Source of the DNA: Verrucomicrobiota bacterium | Lineage (GTDB): Bacteria > Verrucomicrobiota > Verrucomicrobiia > Verrucomicrobiales > Verrucomicrobiaceae | Reading direction: 5' to 3' | NCBI GenBank assembly: GCA_023429545.1 | Contig: JAEYUU010000775.1 | Coordinates: 1 to 6,666 of the forward strand | DNA: 6,666 nt | Shown here: in pieces, positions 1 to 5,908 of the stretch | Position numbering within the stretch: the stretch's first letter is position 1 | Layout: every line of letters starts with the position of its first letter | The notes under the pieces: model-generated | Database searches by the model: none | What the model was told of the DNA's origin: nothing | The model's input: only the letters and a program-made list of their open reading frames with translations | Translations under genes and position numbers: made by a program

Positions 1-551
1 GCACCATGCAGGCGACGGAAGCCATCAAGCTCATCGCCGGTATCGGCCAGCCCCTGGTGGGGCGACTGCTGCATGTGGACACGCTGAGCATGAAGTTCCG
101 CACCTTCAACCTGCGGCGGGATCCCGAGTGCCCCGTCTGCGATGACAAGCCCACCATCACCGCGCCCATCGACTATGAGGGCTTCTGCGGACTGCCTTCT
201 CCCAACACCATGAGCGCCGACAACAAAGATGCCGTTCCCGAGATGACCGTGCAGGAGCTCAAGGAACTTCGTGAAAGCGGCCAGTCCTTCACGCTGCTCG
301 ATGTGCGTGAGCCTTTTGAGCGTGACATTGCCATCATCGATGACGCACAGCACATCCCACTGTGTCAATTGGGGGAGAGACTTGAAGAATTGTCGCGCGA
401 CAAGAAGCTCGTGGTGCACTGCAAGTCCGGAGGTCGCAGCGCGAAAGCGGTGGGACTGCTGCGTGAGGCGGGCTTCGAGGACGTGTGGAATGTGACCGGC
501 GGGATCAATGCGTGGTCGAAGGAGATCGATCCCAGCGTGGCGTTGTATTGA
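1..551 (+). CDS. moeB: MoeB/ThiF-type adenylyltransferase with C-terminal rhodanese domain (5'-truncated)
   Basis: The reading frame is open through the left edge (a Thr codon precedes the first Met at 6), so this is the C-terminal part of a longer protein. The first ~45 visible residues match the end of the E1-like MoeB/ThiF fold: QATEAIKLIAGIG, then the second zinc-binding CPVC pair (Cys42 and Cys45 counted from the Met at 6). The partner CxxC would lie upstream of the window. A linker leads to a rhodanese domain (about residues 78-175) with the DVREPFE motif and the active-site loop CKSGGRS, whose Cys139 would carry the persulfide. Fusions of this kind (MOCS3-like) adenylate the C-terminus of a small sulfur-carrier protein and pass sulfur to it for molybdopterin, thiamine or related thio-cofactor synthesis. 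MoeB, ThiF or MoeZ cannot be told apart from this fragment. A 424-base gap separates it from the next gene, so it is probably not in the same operon. Confidence 0.88.
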   Translation, partial: TMQATEAIKLIAGIGQPLVGRLLHVDTLSMKFRTFNLRRDPECPVCDDKPTITAPIDYEGFCGLPSPNTMSADNKDAVPEMTVQELKELRESGQSFTLLDVREPFERDIAIIDDAQHIPLCQLGERLEELSRDKKLVVHCKSGGRSAKAVGLLREAGFEDVWNVTGGINAWSKEIDPSVALY

Positions 552-608
552 GCTGTGTTTGGATGTCGGGATGGATGCCGTGCATGCGATTGTTTTGTCA
601 CGCGCCGC

Positions 609-643
609 TGGGAATTGGTTCCCACTCCGCCGGCGGTGAGTGG
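609..643 (+). terminator. Possible terminator: two overlapping stem-loops after the moeB-like gene
   Basis: TGGGAA-TTGG-TTCCCA (609-624) forms a perfect six-pair stem with a four-base loop. It shares bases with a second imperfect hairpin (622-643) built from CCACT and AGTGG around the palindrome CCGCCGGCGG, with a two-base bulge. They begin about 58 bases after the stop codon at 551. No T-run follows, so this is not a classical intrinsic terminator. It could be a weak terminator, an RNA 3'-end stabiliser, or chance in GC-rich DNA. Confidence 0.3.
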
Positions 644-764
644 ACATCCTCCGTTCAGGGCGGTGTCGCGCCAGAGGCTTGCCACGCGCACTCCATGACG
701 CAAAGCGCTCATTGATCGTTTACAGGCAGCTTTCAACTCTCCAGCCTTTTGTCTTTGCGCGTGT

Positions 765-776
765 CGCATGCATGCG
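765..776. promoter_or_regulatory. Perfect 12-base palindrome, possible operator
   Basis: CGCATGCATGCG is a perfect inverted repeat lying 200 bases upstream of the first cluster gene, in the only long non-coding gap. A symmetric site there could bind a dimeric regulator, but the sequence matches no regulator consensus that I know, and short palindromes of CG and ATGC arise by chance. Confidence 0.2.
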
Positions 777-975
777 GGGGGCTTCATGGAGTGCGGCGGC
801 AAGCGTTTTCATCAATCCTTGGGACGCCGCACTTCATGCAACGATGTGCACGAATCCACCCGCTCCCGGCATGACCTGGCACGGCGGGTGGCATTCCCAA
901 TGCTGAATGCATGGGCGTACGCCGGCGCTGCATCCCGCAGCAGGCACCACTGGAAAACTCTAACACTCCTGGAAC

Positions 976-1457
976 ATGCCCGAAGTAAAACTGGAAGCTC
1001 ACAAGGATGGCGACGTGCTCGTCGACTACGAAGAAAAGGTCTTTGAAGATGTGAAGGCCAATCCTGGCGAAAGGGCGCTGGTCACCTTTCACGGGGTGGC
1101 ATTCGAAGCTCCATCGGCCTGGTGAACACGCTCAATGCCACCCGCCTCCTGCGGAAGGGGTATGAGACCTCGATCCTGCTGTATGGACCCGGCGTCACGC
1201 TCGGATTCCAGCGCGGCTTTCCCACGCTGGGTGATGAGGCCTTCCCCGGCCACCTGCTGGTGAACAAGCGTCTCGCCACCTTCATGGCGGAGGGCGGCAA
1301 GATCTACGCCTGCCGCTTCTCCACTCAGGCCCTCTACGGTCAGACGGAGAAGGCGTTCATCCCGGGCATCATCCCCATCAACCCACTGGATGTCCTGGAC
1401 TGCATCCTCCTGCATCAGCGCGCGAATGCGGTGATGATTCACTCGTGGAACCTCTAA
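976..1457 (+). pseudogene. nitB: MSMEG_0572/Sll0783 family nitrogen starvation response protein (nitB-like), frameshifted
   Basis: Translation from ATG 976 gives [20 protein letters not shown] and continues to ...[14 protein letters not shown], stopping at 1123-1125. The rest of the family match ([19 protein letters not shown], then the [13 protein letters not shown] and [11 protein letters not shown] segments, ending HSWNL) is in another frame up to the stop at 1455-1457. Adding one G near 1108 (GAAGCTCC to GAAGGCTCC) joins the halves as VAFEGSIGLVN, which is what the family has, and gives a protein of 160 residues, a normal length. So one base is missing, either as a real inactivating mutation or a sequencing/assembly error. 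Members are small proteins of unknown biochemistry. Sll0783 of Synechocystis is induced by nitrogen starvation and needed for normal polyhydroxybutyrate accumulation. It is the first gene of the cluster, 12 bases before the nitrilase. The Shine-Dalgarno is weak (CTGGA close to the ATG). A caller might report only the 3' piece from GTG 1122. Confidence 0.85.
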
Positions 1458-1469
1458 CGCGGCGACGCC

Positions 1470-2498
1470 ATGTCAATCATCCGAGCCGCCGCGGTGCAAA
1501 TCGCCCCGGATCTGACAAGCTGCGAAGGCACGGTGGACCGCGTCTGCCGTGCCATCGCGGAGGCTGCCGGGAAGAAGGTCTCGCTGGCGGTCTTCCCGGA
1601 GACCTTCATCCCGTACTACCCGTACTTTTCCTTCGTGGAGCCGGCGGTGAGCATGGGGAGGGAGCACATGCGCCTGTATGAGAATGCGGTGGAGATCCCC
1701 GGCTGGGTGCCGGAGATCCTCTCCCAGCAGGCAGCCAAGTACGGCATGGTGCTGGTGGTGGGGGTGAATGAGCGGGACCACGGCTCGCTCTACAACACCC
1801 AGCTCATCTTCGATGCGGACGGCTCCCTCCTGCTGAAACGCCGCAAGATCACGCCCACCTACCATGAGCGCATGGTGTGGGGGCAGGGCGATGGCTCCGG
1901 GCTGAAGGTGGTGAATACCGAGGCGGGCCGCATCGGCGCACTGGCCTGCTGGGAACACTACAATCCGCTGGCCCGCTTCGCCCTCATGGAGCAGCACGAG
2001 CAGATCCACTGCGCGCAGTTCCCCGGGTCCATGGTGGGGCCGATCTTCCGGGACCAGATCGAGGTGACCATCCGCCACCATGCGCTGGAGAGCGGCTGCT
2101 TCGTGGTGAATGCCACCGGCTGGCTCACGGACGAGCAGGTGAACTCCATCTCGCCCGACCCGAAGATGCGCAAGGCCCTGCGCGGCGGCTGCTACACGGC
2201 CATCATCTCTCCCGAAGGCGTGCCGTTATCTGAACCAATTACCGAAGGAGAAGGCATGGCGATTGCTGACCTCGACTTCGATCTTATCACCAAGCGCAAG
2301 CGGATGATGGACTCCGTGGGCCACTACTCCCGGCCCGACCTCCTATCGCTCCGAGTTCATCGTGAGCCTTACACACAGATCATTTCCGATTTCAATTCCA
2401 CCCCCCGTTCCGAAGATGTCACAACGAGTCACCTCACCCCGGGCCGTGAGCTCTTTCCAGACCTCGGTGCAGACGCACAGGCAACTGCTGGCGTCTGA
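1470..2498 (+). CDS. nitC: Nit6803-type nitrilase (carbon-nitrogen hydrolase)
   Basis: This 342-residue protein hydrolyses an organic nitrile, or a related C-N bond, to the acid and ammonia in the cytoplasm. The nitrilase-superfamily catalytic residues are intact: Glu44 in FPETF, Lys126 in KRRKITPT, Cys160 in LACWEHY, and the supporting Glu133 in TYHER. The Glu-Lys (82) and Lys-Cys (34) spacings equal those I recall for the Synechocystis enzyme Nit6803 (E53, K135, C169). The end of the fold is recognisable as [20 protein letters not shown] at about residues 273-292, followed by a ~50-residue low-similarity tail, normal for the group. The start at ATG 1470 gives the expected [11 protein letters not shown] first strand. 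It sits 12 bases after the nitB-like gene, and its last 83 bases overlap the radical SAM gene. Family knowledge places it as the core of the Nit1C cluster, tied to growth on cyanide as a nitrogen source. The true substrate is not known from sequence. Confidence 0.95.
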   Translation: MSIIRAAAVQIAPDLTSCEGTVDRVCRAIAEAAGKKVSLAVFPETFIPYYPYFSFVEPAVSMGREHMRLYENAVEIPGWVPEILSQQAAKYGMVLVVGVNERDHGSLYNTQLIFDADGSLLLKRRKITPTYHERMVWGQGDGSGLKVVNTEAGRIGALACWEHYNPLARFALMEQHEQIHCAQFPGSMVGPIFRDQIEVTIRHHALESGCFVVNATGWLTDEQVNSISPDPKMRKALRGGCYTAIISPEGVPLSEPITEGEGMAIADLDFDLITKRKRMMDSVGHYSRPDLLSLRVHREPYTQIISDFNSTPRSEDVTTSHLTPGRELFPDLGADAQATAGV

Positions 2499-3597
2499 GC
2501 TGCAGTCCCAGGGTATCCGCATGGTGGATGAGGCCTCGTCCTCAGCCAGCCGCCGTGGTGGCGCTGGTCCCAGCGATCACAAGGCCATCACCCTGCTGGG
2601 CACCACCATCATGGTGCCCATCCACACGCGCTCCGCACATGCATCCATCTTCACAGCGGACCCGCCAGATGCTTCGGGCAAGTCGATGCTCTACCGCAAT
2701 GGCGTTCCGGAAGCGCCGCTGCAATTCCCACCGCAGCCGAAGTTCTATGGACTCGCCACGGCGGATGGCATCCCGTACTGGAAGATCGCCCAGCTTCACT
2801 CGAACAACGTTCTGGCGACCACGGTCCTGCAGACCTGCATCCGCTACGGGAACAGCGATACGAAGTGCCAGTTCTGCGCCATTGGCGAATCGCTGCGTGC
2901 GGGCCGGACCATTGCGAAGAAGTCTGCCGCACAACTCGCCGAGGTGGCGGAGGCCGCCATGCGGCTGGATGGCGTGGAGCAGGTGGTGCTGACCACGGGC
3001 ACGCCGCCCACAGATGATCGTGGTGCTGCGGTGCTGGTGGAGGTGGCGCAGGCCATCAAGGAGCGCACCGGGCTCGCCATCCAGGCGCAGTGTGAGCCGC
3101 CCGCGGACTTTGTGTGGTTCGATCGGCTAAAGGCGGTGGGCGTGGACTCGCTGGGCATGCACCTGGAGGCGTGGAGCGAGCATGTGCGGGCGCGCATCAT
3201 GCCGGGGAAGGCGCAGGTGCCGGTGTCCTTTTATTTGGAGGCGTTTGAGGCCGCCGTGGCGGTGTTTGGACGCGGTCAGGTGAGCACTTACCTGCTGGCG
3301 GGGCTGGGTGATACGGTGGAGGAGCTTTTGCAGGGCTCGTGGCAGCTCATTGCGCGTGGCGTGTATCCCTTCGTGGTGCCGTTTGTGCCCATCAGCGGCA
3401 CGCCATTGCAGCATCAATCGCCGCCCACGGCGGAGTTCATGCGCGCGGTGCTGGAGCCACTGGGGAACATGCTGCGTACCGCAGGCATGACCTCAGACAC
3501 GGTGAAGGCCGGCTGTGCCAAGTGCGGCGCGTGCTCCTCACTCTCCACCTTTGAAAAGGGCAAAGAGTCACCCGCTTCATCTTGCGCGGCTGCGTGA
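2416..3597 (+). CDS. nitD: MSMEG_0568 family radical SAM protein
   Basis: This is a 393-residue radical SAM protein of the nitrilase-associated family. Segments such as [26 protein letters not shown] and the run from LQTCIRYG to [10 protein letters not shown] mark it. The cysteines that should bind the 4Fe-4S cluster and S-adenosylmethionine are Cys141, Cys151 and Cys154, i.e. C-X9-C-X2-C instead of the usual C-X3-C-X2-C. The C-terminus has a second motif, GCAKCGACS (Cys367, 370, 373), that could hold another metal cluster. The middle (about residues 180-350) has the alternating strand/helix look of a TIM barrel, including [15 protein letters not shown] 2416 is chosen because the conserved N-terminal stretch ([12 protein letters not shown]) lies upstream of ATG 2521. 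GTG 2362 is an in-frame alternative adding 18 residues. The gene overlaps the nitrilase 3' end, implying coupled translation. The reaction catalysed is unknown, and cyclisation or a C-C/C-N rearrangement on the pathway intermediate would be a guess. Confidence 0.92.
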   Translation: MSQRVTSPRAVSSFQTSVQTHRQLLASELQSQGIRMVDEASSSASRRGGAGPSDHKAITLLGTTIMVPIHTRSAHASIFTADPPDASGKSMLYRNGVPEAPLQFPPQPKFYGLATADGIPYWKIAQLHSNNVLATTVLQTCIRYGNSDTKCQFCAIGESLRAGRTIAKKSAAQLAEVAEAAMRLDGVEQVVLTTGTPPTDDRGAAVLVEVAQAIKERTGLAIQAQCEPPADFVWFDRLKAVGVDSLGMHLEAWSEHVRARIMPGKAQVPVSFYLEAFEAAVAVFGRGQVSTYLLAGLGDTVEELLQGSWQLIARGVYPFVVPFVPISGTPLQHQSPPTAEFMRAVLEPLGNMLRTAGMTSDTVKAGCAKCGACSSLSTFEKGKESPASSCAAA

Positions 3598-3626
3598 GTT
3601 TGAACCCCTGATTCCATATCGATTCC

Positions 3627-3902
3627 ATGCCTGAAGTCGTCTTCACTGTAGAACTGCCCGATGGCTCGAAGCGCGAGTGCTACTCGCCCTCCACCGTGGT
3701 CTTCAACTTTTTCCAGCAGGGCGAGGAGATGCCGGTCACGGAGTTTGTGAGCCGCAGCCGCCGCGCCCTCACCGAGGCATCCGAGCGCGTCCGGGCCAGA
3801 TACGGCTTCGCCTGCTCCTCCGCTGCAGATCAACTCGCCCAAATCGAACGCTTCACCAGCACCCAGCCTGAAGAGGGCACGGTGCGCATCTTGAGAATCT
3901 GA
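3627..3902 (+). CDS. nitG: MSMEG_0570 family nitrogen starvation response protein
   Basis: A 91-residue protein that matches the small MSMEG_0570 family over its whole length: MPEVVFTVELPDGSKRECYS at the start, a central EFVSRSRRALTEASERVRAR helix, YGFACSSA, and a short C-terminal strand (GTVRILRI). Family members are found almost only beside this nitrilase and have no established activity. Two cysteines (Cys18 and Cys63) fall in the conserved CYSPS and FACSSA segments and may be functional. No signal peptide or membrane segment is visible. It lies 29 bases after the radical SAM gene and 36 before the flavoprotein, fitting one transcript. No Shine-Dalgarno is visible before ATG 3627, and the leader is GATTCCATATCGATTCC. 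In many Nit1C clusters this gene comes after the acetyltransferase and AIR-synthase-like genes; here it comes before the acetyltransferase. Confidence 0.9.
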   Translation: MPEVVFTVELPDGSKRECYSPSTVVFNFFQQGEEMPVTEFVSRSRRALTEASERVRARYGFACSSAADQLAQIERFTSTQPEEGTVRILRI

Positions 3903-3938
3903 AGAAAAATAAAACCTTCTCATTCCATCGACATTGTC

Positions 3939-5270
3939 ATGAGCCAGCCCCCGACTGAACCCATCTCCGGCATCGTGCCGCCACCTTTGCTGCCCACGCA
4001 TTATCCCGTCATCATCATCGGTGGGGGTCAGGCTGGCCTCTCCATGAGCTATTGCCTGAAGGAACGCGGCATCCAGCACCTCGTGTTCGAGCGTGATCGC
4101 GTCGGCGAATCCTGGCGCACCAAGCGGTGGGACTCGTTCTGCCTCGTCACGCCGAACTGGCAGTGCAAGCTCCCCGGCTTCAACTATTCCGGCTCGGATC
4201 CGCATGGCTTCATGAAGAAGGATGAAATCGTGACCTACATCGAGGAGTACGCGAAGTCCTTCCAGCCGCCGCTGCATGAAGGCGTAAGCGTGCACCGTCT
4301 CAAGAAAAACGAGGCAGGGATATATGAACTCAGCACGACGATTGGCGAGTACACGGCGGACCAGGTGGTGATTGCCACCGGAGGCTATCAGGATGGCAGG
4401 ATGCCGCGGATCGCGGAGCGCTTCCCGGAGAGCATGGTGCAGGTGCACTCCAGCGACTACAAGAACTCCAGCATGCTGCCCCCGGGCGAAGTGCTGGTGG
4501 TGGGCTCAGGCCAGTCCGGCTGCCAGATCGCGGAGGACCTCCATCTCGCGGGCCGCAAGGTGCATCTCTGTGTTGGCGGCGCTCCTCGCACGGCGCGACG
4601 TTACCGCGGTCGTGACGTGGTCGACTGGCTTCACGACATGGGGTACTACAACAAGCCCGTGCATGAGCATCCGCTCAAGGAACGCGTGCGCGCCAAGGCG
4701 AACCACTACGTCACCGGACGCGATGGCGGCAGGGACATCGATCTGCGCAAGTTCGCCACGGAAGGCATGAAGCTCCATGGCCGTCTCACGGACCTGAAGC
4801 AGGGCATCCTCAGCTTTGGCGATGACTTGAAGCAGAATCTGGATCGCGCCGATGAGGTGGCGAACAGCATCAAGGCCACCATCGACAAGTACATCGACTC
4901 CATGCACATCACCGCGCCGACAGAAGAGCCCTACAAGTCCCTGTGGGAGCCAGAGCAGCCAGTACGCGAGTTGGAGATCGCGAAGTCGGGCATCACCTCG
5001 ATCGTCTGGTGCGTGGGCTTCACGGCGGACTACAGTTGGATTGAGGTTCCCATCTTTGACGGCAAGGGCTATCCCAGCCATCTGCGTGGTGTGGCCTCCG
5101 TTCCGGGTATTTATTTCCTCGGGCTGCCCTGGCAGTACACCTGGGGCTCGGGCAGATTTTCTGGCGTGGCCCGGGATGCTCGCTACCTGGCAGGCTACAT
5201 CGAAGCACGTCATACTGCTCCTCAACCCGGTACCACGCGCGGGCTGAATGAACTGGCGCTAGGTTCGTGA
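3939..5270 (+). CDS. nitH: MSMEG_0569 family flavin-dependent oxidoreductase
   Basis: A 443-residue flavoprotein resembling the flavin monooxygenase/CzcO group. The FAD-binding Rossmann motif is at YPVIIIGGGQAG (Gly28, 30, 33), with the acidic strand end VFERD and the GESWRTKRWDSF segment after it. A second nucleotide-binding motif, VVGSGQSG (Gly189, 191, 194), probably for NAD(P)H, follows the VVIATGG strand. The C-terminal VWCVGFTADYSWI and PGIYFLGLPWQYTWGSG segments close the FAD domain. It starts with a proline-rich leader of about 20 residues before the first strand and has no signal peptide, so it is cytoplasmic. It most likely oxidises or oxygenates the cluster's intermediate using NAD(P)H and O2. 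The substrate is unknown, and N-oxidation is only a possibility. The 36-base spacer before it is A-rich (3901-3914) with no clear Shine-Dalgarno. It lies 66 bases before the acetyltransferase. Confidence 0.93.
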   Translation: MSQPPTEPISGIVPPPLLPTHYPVIIIGGGQAGLSMSYCLKERGIQHLVFERDRVGESWRTKRWDSFCLVTPNWQCKLPGFNYSGSDPHGFMKKDEIVTYIEEYAKSFQPPLHEGVSVHRLKKNEAGIYELSTTIGEYTADQVVIATGGYQDGRMPRIAERFPESMVQVHSSDYKNSSMLPPGEVLVVGSGQSGCQIAEDLHLAGRKVHLCVGGAPRTARRYRGRDVVDWLHDMGYYNKPVHEHPLKERVRAKANHYVTGRDGGRDIDLRKFATEGMKLHGRLTDLKQGILSFGDDLKQNLDRADEVANSIKATIDKYIDSMHITAPTEEPYKSLWEPEQPVRELEIAKSGITSIVWCVGFTADYSWIEVPIFDGKGYPSHLRGVASVPGIYFLGLPWQYTWGSGRFSGVARDARYLAGYIEARHTAPQPGTTRGLNELALGS

Positions 5271-5336
5271 ACCTGATGACCGGACCAATTGGCACGACCT
5301 CTGCGTTGGCGAAGCACTGAACCACTATCTCAAGCG

Positions 5337-5906
5337 ATGCTGTTCGATCCCTATCCCGAATACCGGCCGCGTGATTTCATCTTCAAGATCGCGGAGACCC
5401 CCGCCGAGTTGGAAGGTTACTGGCGCTTGCGGCGACAGGTCTTTTGCGAGGAACAGCACGTATTCCACGATGGCGACGATCGTGATGTGATCGATGACCA
5501 TGCCATTCCCATCATCTGTGCCACCCTCGTGGCCGGCATGGTGGATGAGGTGGTGGGAGTGGTGCGCATCGATGAACGCCAGCCGCGCCTTTGGTATGGC
5601 AGCCGACTCTGCGTGGATGCGGCGTTCCGTCGTCTCACGCAGCTCAGTCCCGGAGTGAGCGTGCGGAATCACCAACCGGTGTACAAGGGCTTCGGCGCTC
5701 TTGGGGCCGGATTGATCTACAAGGCGGTGTCCACGGCAAATGCCATTGGTTGCGATACCTTTCTCGCGGATGTGCAGGAGCAGAATGAGAAGTTCTTCCA
5801 GCGGCTGCACTGGAAGAAGCTTGGTGAGCTCACGCTGCATGGACTGCGTCACATCCACATGACGGCGGAACTGAGTCACTATCCACCCGCAGCGATGGTG
5901 GCGTGA
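5337..5906 (+). CDS. nitE: MSMEG_0567/Sll0786 family GNAT N-acetyltransferase
   Basis: This 189-residue protein has the GNAT fold typical of nitrilase clusters: LRRQVFCEEQHVF (residues 31-43), DGDDRDVIDDHAIPI, the VVGVVRI strand, WYGSRLCVDAAFRR (86-99), the acyl-CoA pyrophosphate loop KGFGALGAGLI (117-127), and the C-terminal QNEKFFQRLHWKKLGE and ELSHYPP. It should transfer an acetyl or other acyl group from CoA to an amine of the pathway's substrate, which is unknown. ATG 5337 is chosen because MLFDPYPEYRPRDF aligns with family N-termini. TTG 5289 would add 16 poorly conserved residues. Between AAFRR and the CoA loop sit about 17 residues (LTQLSPGV to PVY) that I do not remember from most relatives, where the loop follows directly. 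It is the last cluster gene, with its stop only two bases from the stop of the convergent gene. Confidence 0.9.
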   Translation: MLFDPYPEYRPRDFIFKIAETPAELEGYWRLRRQVFCEEQHVFHDGDDRDVIDDHAIPIICATLVAGMVDEVVGVVRIDERQPRLWYGSRLCVDAAFRRLTQLSPGVSVRNHQPVYKGFGALGAGLIYKAVSTANAIGCDTFLADVQEQNEKFFQRLHWKKLGELTLHGLRHIHMTAELSHYPPAAMVA

Positions 5907-5908
5907 GC

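Larger units (their letters stand above)
552..975. other. 424-base intergenic region with no supported gene
   Basis: The open frames crossing this stretch look like chance: they have no recognisable protein motifs and overlap each other in several frames. It holds two neighbouring stem-loops just after the first gene, a perfect 12-base palindrome at 765-776 and a perfect 10-base palindrome at 914-923 (GGCGTACGCC). The promoter of the downstream nitrilase cluster should lie here. I find no good sigma-70 pair, and the best sigma-54-like match (877-893) has the wrong spacing. No tRNA, riboswitch or mobile-element end was recognised. Confidence 0.6.

Noticed and set aside
877..893. Sigma-54-like promoter (TGGCAC ... 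GGCA)
   Set aside because: The GG and GC elements are 11 bases apart instead of the required 10, and the -12 half lacks the TT. One base off is normally inactive, so I do not call it.
640..1046. Open frames of 88-102 codons across the intergenic gap, both strands
   Set aside because: No protein motif is recognisable, they overlap each other, and one runs through the start of the nitB-like gene in the wrong frame. Long chance frames are expected in GC-rich DNA.
1101..1110. Programmed -1 ribosomal frameshift in the nitB-like gene
   Set aside because: The sequence around the shift (CATTCGAAGC) has no slippery heptamer, and no downstream stem-loop was obvious. A missing G explains the family alignment better.
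3610..3628. Direct repeat GATTCCAT before the MSMEG_0570 gene, with ATTCCAT again before the flavoprotein (3922-3928)
   Set aside because: Seven to eight bases is too short to mean much. It may be a translation-leader habit, but three copies do not support a regulatory call.
3892..3922. Inverted repeat TGAGAA / TTCTCA around the A-rich spacer as a terminator
   Set aside because: The stem is only six weak pairs with a 19-base loop and no T-run. Termination here would also cut the cluster in two.
3414..4448. Long (344-codon) minus-strand frame
   Set aside because: It lies antisense to the radical SAM 3' end, the MSMEG_0570 gene and the flavoprotein, all with clear family matches. Its translation shows no domain.
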